DNA from: Torreya grandis
Lineage: Eukaryota > Streptophyta > Pinopsida > Cupressales > Taxaceae
Direction of reading: 5' to 3'
DNA length: 64,000 nt
Assembly (NCBI GenBank): GCA_037957365.1
Contig: JARHVA010004251.1
Span: 159,001-223,000, forward strand
In this document: positions 33,890 through 45,850 of the stretch, one piece after another
Layout: every line of letters starts with the position of its first letter
Position numbering within the stretch: position 1 is the first letter of the stretch
Made by a program: the position numbers and the translations under genes
The notes under the pieces: model-generated
The model's input: the letters and a program-made list of their open reading frames with translations, nothing else
Told to the model about the DNA's origin: nothing
Databases searched by the model: none

Positions 33890-34500
33890 ATTTATTTGTA
33901 ATAAGTCCAAGTTATTCTTGATGAAGTCCAATTTATTTATGATAGTTTTCAACTATTAATTATTTCTCATCATTTTAAATAATTTGTATTTATTACAAAT
34001 ACATTAGATAGATGCGATTTATTTGTAATAAATCCAACTTAATCTTGATACAGTCTAATTTAATCTTGATATAGTACAATTTATTTCTAATAGTTTTTGA
34101 AATTTTAGACTGTTGATAAGTCCATATTATCTAAAATAGTCCTTTATGGGTATTTTTCTCTTTAAATTTTTATTTGTGTGCCTATGGATGTTCTTTACCC
34201 TAGTTTTAATTTATTTTCCCTCAAATAATAGGGTGCATTCCCCTTTTCATTCATTTCTTCTTCTGTCATAACTAGCCATGTAGTGAAAGCCTTGACTACA
34301 AATCTAGAAGTCTCATCTTCATTATTTTATAATTTTGGGTTTGATGTTGGAATATCATTATGTAACCCCATTGATCTATGAATTATTGGATATGTTTAAG
34401 ATGGTCCTACCATCTCTTATTTATATGATGTCATATCTATTTCAACTATAATTTGGACTTATGCGGTTGTTGAAGTAGTTATTGTGGGTGTTTATGACCC
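33300..34500. other. AT-rich DNA, no gene seen
   Basis: No recognisable gene; contains the AT microsatellite listed below. Confidence 0.4.
33825..33887. repeat. (AT)n microsatellite
   Basis: About 30 uninterrupted AT dinucleotides. Confidence 0.97.
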
Positions 34501-34989
34501 TGTGGTTTGTTCCCCTACTTTTCCCATAACTTGTGATACCCCAAGTGTGTAGATAGTCCTTTGGCCCCTAAAAATATAGCTTCTAATTGTTCAACTATAA
34601 CTTTATAAGGAAGTTATGGAAGTGGGATGTATTTTTTTAAATGGTTATATATAAAAATAGTCAACATATATGATGAATATAACTTTAGTTTACTACTTAT
34701 AAACTATTTATGGAGATTTTTTATATCTCTCTTCTACCATTCCTCTAATATTTTTTTCCCATGCTAAAATGTGTGATATATCTCCATCCCCTTGTTGATT
34801 CACTTGTAAGGCATTACTAAATTATTCTCCTACAGTTTTGTTACAGTCTCATTTTACTAGTCTTTGATACCCTGGTATGTTGTTCATGAAATGCATGGCT
34901 AACACTAATAACAAGGAACCATAGAAAAATATGTGACTACCTTGCTTGATCTTATGAATATTTTCCTGATACTATTTGTATAGGGTGGT

Positions 34990-35360
34990 ATAAAGGTCAT
35001 AATTCATTCATGTGGTGCTCATGTGCCAACAAAATTGGATGCTTTTAATAGTTTTGCAATCCTCTCAATTTGCATAGTAGACCTTCCATGCTATAGATTT
35101 TGTTTCATCATGAAACTTAAGGCTTTTGATTCCTTGTATGGAATGAGCACTCTTATTAAGGAATATCCTAATAAGTATGTTTATTCAATTCATACTCATT
35201 GCTTGCTTGTCATATTTTGGGGTATTATGTCCTTGATTCATTAATATTGTCACCATATGTATGATCTTTGGTGTGACTTGGAATGGTCTATCTAAATTTA
35301 GGACATCCTCATGTGCTCTACTCAATAGCATATTTATTATTTCTCTATGATTCTTAATTA
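34990..35360 (-). pseudogene. Small unidentified coding relic
   Basis: The minus strand reads REIINMLLSRAHEDVLNLD and RPFQVTPKIIHMVTIL (about 35240-35340), then, after shifts, weaker traces to about 34990. No family recognised. The phrase is coding-like but short; it may belong to the decayed gypsy element to the right or to a separate relic. Confidence 0.35.
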
Positions 35361-36198
35361 TTGGAATTAACTCTATACATCTAACTACATTCTTTATATA
35401 ATTATATAATCCTCTATATATTCCATCTCTTATGTTTGAGGTTTTTTTTGTAGCATTTCCAAAGCTGAAATGATCAACTTCCCCTAGTTTTGAATGTATA
35501 TATTTATGTATAAATTTATAAGTGTCATATTAGTGGGATACAATGGTAGGGACACTTGAAAATGCTCCTTAAGGATCCAAAAGTTCAGATTTTGAAAAAT
35601 GTTTCCTATACTTTGGTTTCTTTATCTGCTTGACTCTAAATAGTTACAGTAGCTCTACTTTTTATTCTTTGTGATGTAGGGTTTCATGAATGGTATAATT
35701 TATTCATGGGAAAATTTCAGTAGAGTGTCTTTATCATTGGGATTATGTAATTTACATGGAGGGTAACTCTTTTTTTTATAAATTTCCTATTGTAGTTGTT
35801 GAATGTGTCGAGTAATAAACTATTTTTACCCTCATTCAATGCTTCTAACCATTCCCAACTAACTTCATTTCCTTCTTAGGCCTTGTTTGTTCTAGTTACT
35901 TCTTCTTTTCTAATTTTTTATTTCTTTTTTATCTTTGTCCTAATGTCATGTTTTTTTATGTTTCATTTCTAACTATCTTTTATGTTTTATACCAAACACC
36001 TATTTTTTTTCAACTAAGTTTTCCATTTTATTCAACTAATATATGAATTAATCTTTTCGAAAAAAATGCCTTCACTTTTATTCAAGGAGAGTGGTGTTCA
36101 CTGCTCCACTCCCCCTCTTCACTAATCCATTATTTCTTGATTTTGAGTCTTAGCTATAAACATTCTCTTATATCTCCTATATATTTTTGTCTTTAGGG

Positions 36199-36310
36199 TT
36201 TTTTTTTTTTTTTTCCTTTTTTTTTTTGAAACTATTTTCTCCTAGTTTTATATTTTTCCCCTTTTTTTTTTAATTATTTGTATTTTTATATTTTTTTTAT
36301 CACTCCTTAC
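36199..36310. repeat. Poly-T tracts
   Basis: Runs of T interrupted by CC, GAAAC and CCCC. Low-complexity DNA; direction and origin unclear. Confidence 0.8.
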
Positions 36311-36699
36311 TTTTATTAATTTTCTTTTTCACCACATTTCACTATGTTAATATGAGGTGTATGGTTTCAAACATGCACCATTTACGCATCCTTTTTTTAA
36401 GATTCCTAAAAGAATTCTTAATCTTATCACTCCATAATATATATTTTTTTATTACATATGGTCTTAACCATCTTATTTTTCATTTTTATAATTTTTTATA
36501 CTTATTATCATAGAGTAATACTTTTTCATGTATCCTAAAATTTAAAAAAATTATGTGTAGGTCATTCCAAGCTTTATGTTTTCTCCTCTTGCATTTGATT
36601 ATAAGTTGTTATGAATATTTTTTCATCTAGTTTTTCCAATTCTATGAGTCTTTATTTTAATGAATTCTTTTTTTCAACCTAAATGTATTTGTTAATCTT

Positions 36700-37330
36700 A
36701 GGCTTGGTAAAATGTACTCCATGGGCACTATAGCTTCTAATATGTATACTAATTAAAATGGGAAGTACTTGGTTAGTTGTTTGTAGGTCATGTGGTAATC
36801 AAATGTACTACTAATATTTTAGTATCCCAATATGTTATCTCCACATTACATACCTTGGTCAAACCTTTCTCCAAAACTTTGTTGAAAACTTCCACTATTT
36901 TTTTTCTTGTTGGTCTTGTGTTATTTTAAAAATGTTTGCCTTGATCACTTGTAATACAAAGTGCACATCCAAATCAAGTAATGATTTCTCATATAAAATT
37001 TTGTTATTTATTTTCACTTTATAATCCTTTGTAGGAAATGATTTCACCCATATTGTTAGGTACTATTATGAATCATGTGTTGTTTCTTTATGTTTCCATT
37101 TGATTCGTCCAATAAATTCAATGGCCCATTTTTAAAATGGGGCTAGTGTTAATATTTACTGAAATGGAATTTCATCTTATGCATTAGATTTACCTACCCT
37201 TTGGCATATATCACAATCCTATGCATGTATGTTTATGTTTAAAAATAATTGGATATTATAGATTAGCTAATATTATTTTCTTGGCGATGACTTCTCTTGA
37301 ATTATGACCTTATGTTATATCATCCAGCTC
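36700..37330 (-). pseudogene. Integrase relic of the third gypsy element
   Basis: The zinc-binding part reads REVIAKKIILANL...YPIIFKHKHTCIGL (about 37190-37290). The core start reads KWAIEFIGRIKW (37097-37131), with Glu where Asp is usual. ITSDQGKHF (about 36931-36955) keeps the second catalytic Asp. The C-terminal part near 36700-36850 is blurred. Confidence 0.75.
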
Positions 37331-38215
37331 CCTATTAATACCTTCTCTGTTGTATAGTAATTCTACTCTCTGTAAAACCTCATATATTCCATTATTTTAT
37401 AGGGTTCCCTTTATAACTAAAAATGGAAAATCTTGTATGAGTAATATTTTGCATTTTGATTTTCCATATCCTTCCAAAAATTCCCATGAAGTGGAATGAA
37501 ACCCATTTGTCATTCAAATTTCAAACTATAATTTTGTTTATGTGTATGAACCAGTATCATGCCTCATGAATCTTAAAGTGTGTCTATGTGCATGAATCAA
37601 TATCATACATGTTTAATATATACCAAGTGATTTAAAATTATATGTATCCACATGTTGAATCTAAGAACCTATATCTCAAATGTATGTGTATGTGAAAACT
37701 TATAATTATCATTCCTATAAATTGTGCACATATTCCCATGCATATGCACTCAAGTGAGTATGAATATAATGAAGTATATGTAAATTTATTTCATATGCAT
37801 GGCATATACCCCCACAATCTTTATTTATGTGTCAATATCTATCATGTAATTGAACTCATCTGATATTTGAACCATTCTAAATATCTGAAATATGTACTAT
37901 AATATAATTCTATGTTCATGGAGGCTTATGTATCTGTGACAATCCCACTATAATTCCCTCATTTTGAGATAATGGATGTGTCATCTAAGTTACTAATATC
38001 AAATAAGATTTAACCATTTCATGTCATATATATATACAACATCATGTATAATCATGTGAACATGTCTAAAGTATGTCATCATAGTAATGTATATTTCAAT
38101 CAAGGTAAGTGTGTAACATATGTAATATAGGGCATATAATTGTCATCATTCATGTCCATATAGATGTAACAATGAAGTACATAGTAGTTATTTTTCATAT
38201 AAAATATGTGACTTG

Positions 38216-38217
<2 letters not shown>

Positions 38218-38271
<54 letters not shown>
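38218..38271. repeat. (TA)n microsatellite
   Basis: About 27 TA dinucleotides. The isoleucine/tyrosine-rich frame across it is a shadow. Confidence 0.97.
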
Positions 38272-38272
<1 letters not shown>

Positions 38273-39649
38273 ATGTGGTTCAAGATGAATTCATTTAACT
38301 ATATAATTACGTATATGTTAGTATTAGGGGTTAATCTTTATTTAATATGTGCATTCATTATCCATTCAATCATATATATAGTACATAGTACACATATATT
38401 TCCTAATATTAACTCTTTTTATTTATATGTATAATTATAAAACATATGTTACATTCTACATATCTCTTTACTTTATATCTTTGCACTCTTTATCTATATG
38501 CATTTTATATCTTTATATAATCCTCCTTATTCCTCTTATTAATCTTTCATCTCTCTTATGCTCTTATCTTTATTATTATGAATATTTTGATATGATATAT
38601 TATCTTCCATACTTTCTACATCATTATATAATCTTTAAAATCCAAAGGTTACATCTCTTCACTAGTGATTACATTTGGTAACTACTAGTTTACACTTGTT
38701 TACCTTCTTAACTACCAATTAGAGGATATTTACATATTAGCATGGTATATATACATTTTACTTATATAAACTATTATATATTATTCATCTAAGTATATAT
38801 AACATATTGTGAAGATCTGTATGATATTGTATGCTAATTGTGGTATGATTGTAGCCTTTGCAGTTAAATGTAGTGTGATTTTAGCCTCTATAATGTATAT
38901 TTATACTCTTATAATCATAATAATATTACTAAAATTTACCTAACCTTTATAAATTTATCTCATCCTTAGGACATCTCAAACTAATCTTGACATTAACAAT
39001 ATAAACAAACAAGTCTACATCATATTGGTATACAAAATGTTTCCTACGTATGGGTAACTTGATCGATAAATGGAAACTTAGATGTCTGGCATAAGATACC
39101 ATGATATAATTTCTCAACTCACATGGATATATTTTTAGGATAGTGTTACCTCTTATCAAAAAGAAACCTTCTTCGACTATGGTTTTTATGAAATATCTGA
39201 ATTAAATGTACTAATGATATACATGCTCATGATGTCATTTTCATGCCATAATATTATTGAAATTTATTATATTACTTGTATAATGAATATATATCCTCAA
39301 AGACATTTTTACAACACTCTAATTATTTTACTTCTATGGAAAAGTACTATAATATACAGTCACACTATTGAATGATATGATGCTCCAAAAGATACCATAG
39401 ACTTTTAGAAGACCTTAAAATCTCTAGATATGGAAATTACTATGTTCTATCTACATCTCACCTTTATTATCCCTGTGGTATATGTGAGACTTTTGTAGTA
39501 TACATAAATTATTTTATAACTTTATGAATAATCCAAAAACTATTTACCCTCGTTTTGAAACATTCTCATCCTTGAGACTTACTACACCAAGCTGTCATTT
39601 ACCAATGGTCAACTTGGTGGTCAATCCATATGTTTTTGCTTTAGTTTGT

Positions 39650-39800
39650 TTTAGATTTTCTTTTCTTTTCTTTGTTTTCTTTTTTTTTCAAAATTATTTT
39701 ATATTTTTCTATTTTTTTCAAAATTATTTTGACTCTTATTTTTTATTTTTTATTTTTTCCATTTTTTCCATTTTTTTTCAAAATAGTATTGATTTTTCCC
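39650..39800. repeat. T-rich low-complexity block
   Basis: TTTTTTTCAAAATTATTTT recurs three times within T/C-rich DNA. The Phe-rich 115-residue frame over it (39524-39871) is not credible as a protein. Confidence 0.7.
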
Positions 39801-40739
39801 CCTTATTCCCATTTTTTAATCTTTCCACCTATTTCCTAAAATTGTGTTATATACCTTCAATTTGGTACTAACAATTCTATTACTTTCCTTGGTACTTCTT
39901 ATTCCTAATATTCTCATGTTTATTTCCATCTTTTACTTCTCCTCTAACTAAATATTATCTTCTCTAACTTCCTAAGGTCAGTATACATAATTATTTTTAT
40001 CTCTCCATGGTTATAGTAACTCCTCACCTTATTCTTCTTTTATTTTAAGACATCTTGCATCATTTTATTTTGTAGAATCCTTCACTTCCTTGTTTTTATT
40101 ACAATATTGTGACATATTTCCCAACTCTTTCAGGCTTTCACCATCATTTAGAACTACTCTATGCATCAGTGATAAATAAGCCTCTAATTGTCCTATACCA
40201 TTGCCTTTCATACTATTCACACATATATATTATCTTATAATACATAATTCATTTTTTGTATCTTACATAGATATGGTAACCCTCCTCATTATGTGAAAAT
40301 TATTTTTAACTCTTTTCTTAGGTTCTCTATAGCTTCATGTTACAAGATATACCTTTGAGTTTGATTTGGGTTTTTAATTCACTACACTAATCTAGGCATC
40401 CCCGTGTGCTTCATATTCTTTGTTTAATTTGGGATCACTTCCATCCTCTTCATCCCATTCCACTATCATCCATGTGGAAGGCATACTCATTTCTAATGGT
40501 AAGTGAACTAATACTCCATTTCCTTCAATTATGATTTATTCACTTTTTGAGTCCAATATCCCATTACAATCTATGAACCATTCCAAATTTAGTAAAATTA
40601 GATGAGGCATCATTTCACATATTTTCCTGACTTCAAAATCAGCTTTTTATTAATCCCTATGAAATTTAGTCTTGCACCTACAAGCATACAAATGGGATAT
40701 CTCAAGGTTTCATATGATAGAGTAATGTCATATGTTACC

Positions 40740-40810
40740 AATGGTAGTTTTCCAAAAAAATTCCAGGTACTCTATGGCATTATGTTGGTGTCCACTCCTA
40801 AATCCAATAA
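40740..40810 (-). pseudogene. Protease relic of the third gypsy element
   Basis: The minus strand reads ALLDLGVDTNIMP (40770-40815), the active-site loop of a Ty3/gypsy protease, where D-L-G-A-S is usual. Confidence 0.65.
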
Positions 40811-41399
40811 TGCATTTTTAAAATCCTTGTCTTTAATTTAAAATCTATTAAAATATTTTTATTCTTCCATTTATGGGTTGTTTTTAAAATAATTTTACTT
40901 TTCAAGTTTGCATTTTTCTTAACCTAGTGTATACTCTTCCATTTCTCATATTTTGATTCATCATCTGAATCCATACGTAAATTTCCTATTATTTCAATTT
41001 ATGTCAACTCTTCCCAATCTTGCACCATTTATTTATGTTGTTATAGTCTCTTAGATACCACTTTTTCCATTTTTGGCCTTATTTCTTCCACTTCACTATT
41101 ATCCTGAGCATGAGGGGGTTTTGTTCCATGTATATCATTACAACTATGCATCATTTCATGAGACTGTGGTACCCATTTTAGATGATTTTCACCTTTTCAT
41201 GGTATCATGCCTACCATATCTTCTATATGCATGCCCCATATCTATAGTATTGCTTAGCTTTAGGTTAATTGAATAAATCATGTGTATCCCTTTCCTGAAA
41301 AAATTCACAATGTCTATAATTTCACTTCATATAATTTCTTCCAATGTGCCCTTTCTTACTATATACAAGGTGAGTGATATTTTCTCTACATTGGTTATA

Positions 41400-42430
41400 A
41401 CATCTTCCTCCTTGATATCCTCTATTATCTCCATGGTATCCACCAAATTATCCTCCTTGGTTTCCTCCATGGTAACAACCTTGGTATCCATTTTGATATT
41501 ATTTTTGTGGACCTTGTGGTCTCACCTTTGATTCTAATAGAGGTGGTATCTGATAATTCAATTGGGATTTATATCCATGTACCACTAGGGTTGTGATATA
41601 ACTTTGATAAACTTGTGGTATGTGTTGAGAAACTATTAATATTCCTATATACTCGTTCCATTCATCTATGATTTTCCTCTCTTTGTAGTGGTTAGTGTAT
41701 GAAATTTATTCTACTAATAAGCACATCCTCTGATCATGTTAGTCCCAAATTATACAAATCCCACACTATGGCCTTTCTTTATATGGTTTTGGTGATAGTT
41801 TTCTCAACATTACCACTCTTCTTGATATCTCATAATATAAGAATTTTGTTTCCATGTGTCCCTCATAATCACATATTGAAAACTAGTTTTTAAGAATTAT
41901 GGAACTCTATAGTAGGGTAGAATATCTCACTTCTCCTTTTATTAAAAATTTGTGCTTCAAACTTATCAAAATCAACTCTTGCTTCAATTTTTCTAACTCC
42001 CCTTTCACCATAGAATCATTCTCCCTTCTCCATGATTGTCCTTATAATCTTTTGGCCATTTCTAATGTCTTTATGGTTGTTTTAAACTTCATTCTATCCA
42101 TAGAAGCTCTTATGTACGAAACCAACCCTAAGATGAACCATTATATCCTTTGTTTTTCATTCAATGGCTCTTATAACTTCCGTACTACTTCATTAAAATG
42201 TTGGTCATACTCCTTCACTATCTCATCTTCATTATGTATAAGTTGTCACATCTTAGTAATACTATGTTAGTACATCAAGGTAGTGAAACTCATTTTTAAA
42301 TGTATTTTGTATTTCATCACATGACATATTATGGTTTGGGATTATCTTCATATACCATTTTGATGTGTTGTCCCTTAATGTACCCACATAATCAAAAAAC
42401 ATTATATAATATATTTTTCCCATGACTCCT
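41400..42430 (-). pseudogene. gag relic of the third gypsy element, Gly-rich tail
   Basis: The capsid core reads LRDNTSKWYMKIIPNHNMSC (about 42330-42390) and DEIVKEYDQHFNEVVRKL, then QWFILGLVSYIRASMDRM, with Gln codons now TAA. The end is a Gly/Tyr/His-rich stretch, GYQGCYHGGNQGG and FGGYHGDNRGYQGG (about 41410-41495), apparently in place of a CCHC zinc knuckle. Confidence 0.75.
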
Positions 42431-43355
42431 CCAATAACAATCTAACACAAATAAGTGTTCCTCCACATGTTTTATAGATTTATTAAATAATTGGTATTTT
42501 CATCTTATTTTTTCCCATTATTCATATAACAGATCTATATTTTCTTTCTCTAGGATAGTTTCTCTTTTTTACTTTTATGCCCTCACTATAATTTATGTAA
42601 CTACTCCACACTTCTGCACTCTCCCTTAGTTTCTTCCTTGTTCTTACTAATGACATAGGGGATGGTGTTTGCTCAAAGGGATTCTTATACTTACGATGTA
42701 TCTTCTAGTTTGGGTTTTTAGAAGCAAGGGCCTTTAGTATCTCATTTTATTTTTCTTATCTATCATGTTCTTCTACTTCTACTTAGTTAACTTCTTCCTC
42801 CTTATAACTAATCTATATTTTTTTATTTATCTTTTATAAAAATAATTTCTTCTTCCTCCTCTTTCATTTTTTTCTTATCCATATTATCTTATAAACTCTC
42901 ATCATAATCATTTATTATGTTATTGACTATCTCCTTATCTTCTATTTTTCTTTTTGATTTCTCTCTTTTCTCTTATATTTTATTTTTTTATAAATTTAAT
43001 CTCTTACATTTTTCATTTTCTTTTCTTCTCTTGCTAATCCCATTACATTATCATACCTTCTATTTTCCTTTTATATATTCCCTGATCCATGATACCTAAT
43101 TTTTCCATAAGATACATCATTTCAAGGATCACCCCACTTTCCATGCACCATCCCTTAGGTGCCTGGCCCCTTGGATAAGGCTAGCACATGTTTTTAATAT
43201 CTTCCTTTATTCATCCTTCATATGGGGAAAACATTCTCAGTTATTATCTTCCTAAAATCTCCTAATGTACTTAATCTAAATTAATATCCTCTAGACATTA
43301 GGTAACCAAAGTTTGTGTGGCACCACTAAATGTTGACATAAAATATTCAACTTTG

Positions 43356-45058
43356 TATCAGTGCCTAGTCTAAGTATTCAAATGTGAACTACCTAACAAT
43401 TGTTAATGATTCCAAAACATGCTTTGTCTAAGGCATGGCCAAATTGACCATCCACCATGTGGACACTAAGCAATGATATCCAAAACCAATATAAAGGATT
43501 TTCTAAGATTAAACATCCTATAAGTGGGATATCTATCCAGAAAGAATTTCAGAGACCAAAAGGATATAAGCACCACCCTTACGACTACACTATGCACTGA
43601 GGAAGTAGTATAGATATGAAAAGTGTTGTGTTTGGTTTACTAGTATAGATAAACCAAAACCAAGCTTTGATAAGGAATATTTAATCCTATTTTTAGGTGT
43701 TTCTCAGCTAAAATGAATTCTAAGACATCTAAGACCTACACAAAACAATCATCTAATCATGTGTAACACTCAAATCAACATATTAATCGTTATTGATTGC
43801 CATTACCCCAGTTAAAATTGAAGGTTATTTTGTTAACAAAAACATTTAGAAAGCTTTTGAAGACATCAAACCCTTTCTAAAATGGGTTGGCAGTGGTTTT
43901 TACAATGTTTTTTATTTCAATGGTCACAATATTTGGTTGTCCCCCATCATGACCAATACTAATCTTATTTTAGAAAAAATACCATGTATAAAAGCTCTAC
44001 ATTTATTTTTAAAAAGTATTCATATTGTAAAGGATTTGATTTCCTCACATGATTGGATTCCTTGGCATTTACTAAAAGATAAATAAAGTTGCTCAATTCA
44101 AACTTACCTTCTATTTTGCATGTCCAAGAATTTATGGATGATGTCATGCTTCATAAGATGGGTTTGCAACCTTCATGTATTTGGTGGAAGGACTAGAGGT
44201 GGAATTGTGACACTTATACAATTACTCTCCAAGTCACATTTATCAAATTATGAGTATATTCTCATCAGTGTTGGACAAACAAAATAGGCATTAAAAATTA
44301 AATTCCTCGCCCAGGCCTAGCTCACCGAACTTAATAGAATTTGTAATTTTAATCTTAAACACAGGCTCACTCACTTTCTTTGGTGTCTAGTTTGCCAAAG
44401 CCTCCCACTGGGGAGCATCTTTTACATGTTGGGATTGTGCAACCCAAGTGTCCAACTTGCTCAAGCATTGAGTCCTTTAAACACCTCTTTCGGACTTGCC
44501 TAAGAGTTCACTCTGATTGGCATTGGATTTTCAACATTTTCCAACCTTTCCACCCAAAGCCATACCCCTAGCGTATGGTCTTCTTTAGGGATAATTCTCA
44601 ATGGTTGGCTTATATTACTTCTCTCTAAAACGTCTTCAGAGCTATTATTTTATTTTAGCTATGGAAGTCTATAAATGCAGCTATGTTTAACAATTAAGAA
44701 TCGTATTCTCATTTTTTTGTTAATGACAAGTTTATTGTTATCTCTTTGGCTATTATGCAAATTCAAGCTCAAGATGATAAGGTGGCACTCACATTTCAAC
44801 ACTTATAGGATTTACTCAACCACTGGGGGAGTGCTCTTTACACTATGATTCGTGTCCCCTTAGACCACCCAACTCATGGCTCTTCACCTCGGTGCTCAAT
44901 GGCCGACGAAGTCTCTCACAACCACAATTGCCTATTTACTCCTCCTCCTCAATGAGGGATTGGAGTCTGTGGTTGCCTCATGGGAAGTCTATTGTTAGCA
45001 TGTCACAATGAAGCTCATATGTTCAAGGAGGTGCCTCTGTTGGTAGCTTTGTTCAACA
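43356..45058 (+). mobile_element. LINE C-terminal relic, copy 1
   Basis: Direct-orientation partner of 54892-56570 with high identity along its length. Coding traces: FLKWVGSGFYNVFYFNGHNI (about 43878-43935) and, at 44380-44571, LPTGEHLLHVGIVQPKCPTC, SSIESFKHLFRTC and HSDWHWIF. The C-x-x-C...H...C pattern is that of the zinc-binding zf-RVT region after RT in plant LINEs. No RT is included; the copy starts abruptly. No poly-A tail. Confidence 0.75.
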
Positions 45059-45479
45059 ATGCTCGCGATGTAGAGAGGGTCTCAGATTGAATGGAACATA
45101 TGCAAGGGTGGTCATTCTCCCACTTCGTATGTGGCTATATATATTAATAAGAATGATTGTGTGAAGGCAATGAAGAAGGTGAAGAGAGAGTGCATGGAGC
45201 TTCAGTACTTGGATCTCCATATGAACTGCCTCATAGGGGGCTTGCTCAGCACGCTTGGCTTATTATCCAACAAACAAGCTCGTGGATCCAATCCCCAAAC
45301 TACTGTTGAATGATAATGAGTTAATTCTGCCTGATTTTCTTGGGTTTTTAAATATAAAATCAATGCTACTAATAATTTAATATATTTCTAAAACTTTCAT
45401 TGTTTGATGTGTAAGTCATGCCAAATTTTCCTATGATTTTTCACCAATTCAGTACTTTTTAATGCTTCAATTCTTATTT

Positions 45480-45850
45480 CACCAATTTAGATATTATTAT
45501 ATTACTGTGATATATATTCATTATAAAATATAATATTATTATTGTATTAATATAATATTATAATATACATTAACTATTATATCTATTTTATATATTGTTA
45601 TAAAACTATTAAAATACCTTTATTATACTATTGTTGTATTAATATATTTTATATTATAATTTATAAAATATATTATTATAGCTATATATAAATTTAACAC
45701 ATTAAATTTAAATATATATAATATATAATAATAATATAATATATTAAAATATATAATAATAATAATATATATGTTTAATAATATTTAAAGTTATAAATAT
45801 ATAATATAATTATCTTTATAATATATTATATTATATTATATTTATGTCAA
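45480..45850. repeat. Extremely AT-rich block
   Basis: TA, TAA and TTAA combinations almost without G or C. Low-complexity spacer. Confidence 0.85.

Larger units (their letters stand above)
36700..42430 (-). mobile_element. Heavily decayed third Ty3/gypsy element
   Basis: Minus-strand order gag (42430-41400), protease (about 40800), integrase (37300-36700) matches a Ty3/gypsy polyprotein. RT should lie between 40.7 and 37.4 kb, but I could not read a catalytic box there, so it is deleted or worn away. LTRs were not found. Base composition is very T-rich on the plus strand. Confidence 0.7.

Noticed and set aside
38947..39159. 70-residue minus-strand frame as RT of the third gypsy element
   Set aside because: Position is suitable but no RT motif can be read.
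39524..39871. 115-residue Phe-rich frame
   Set aside because: Translation of a T-rich low-complexity block.
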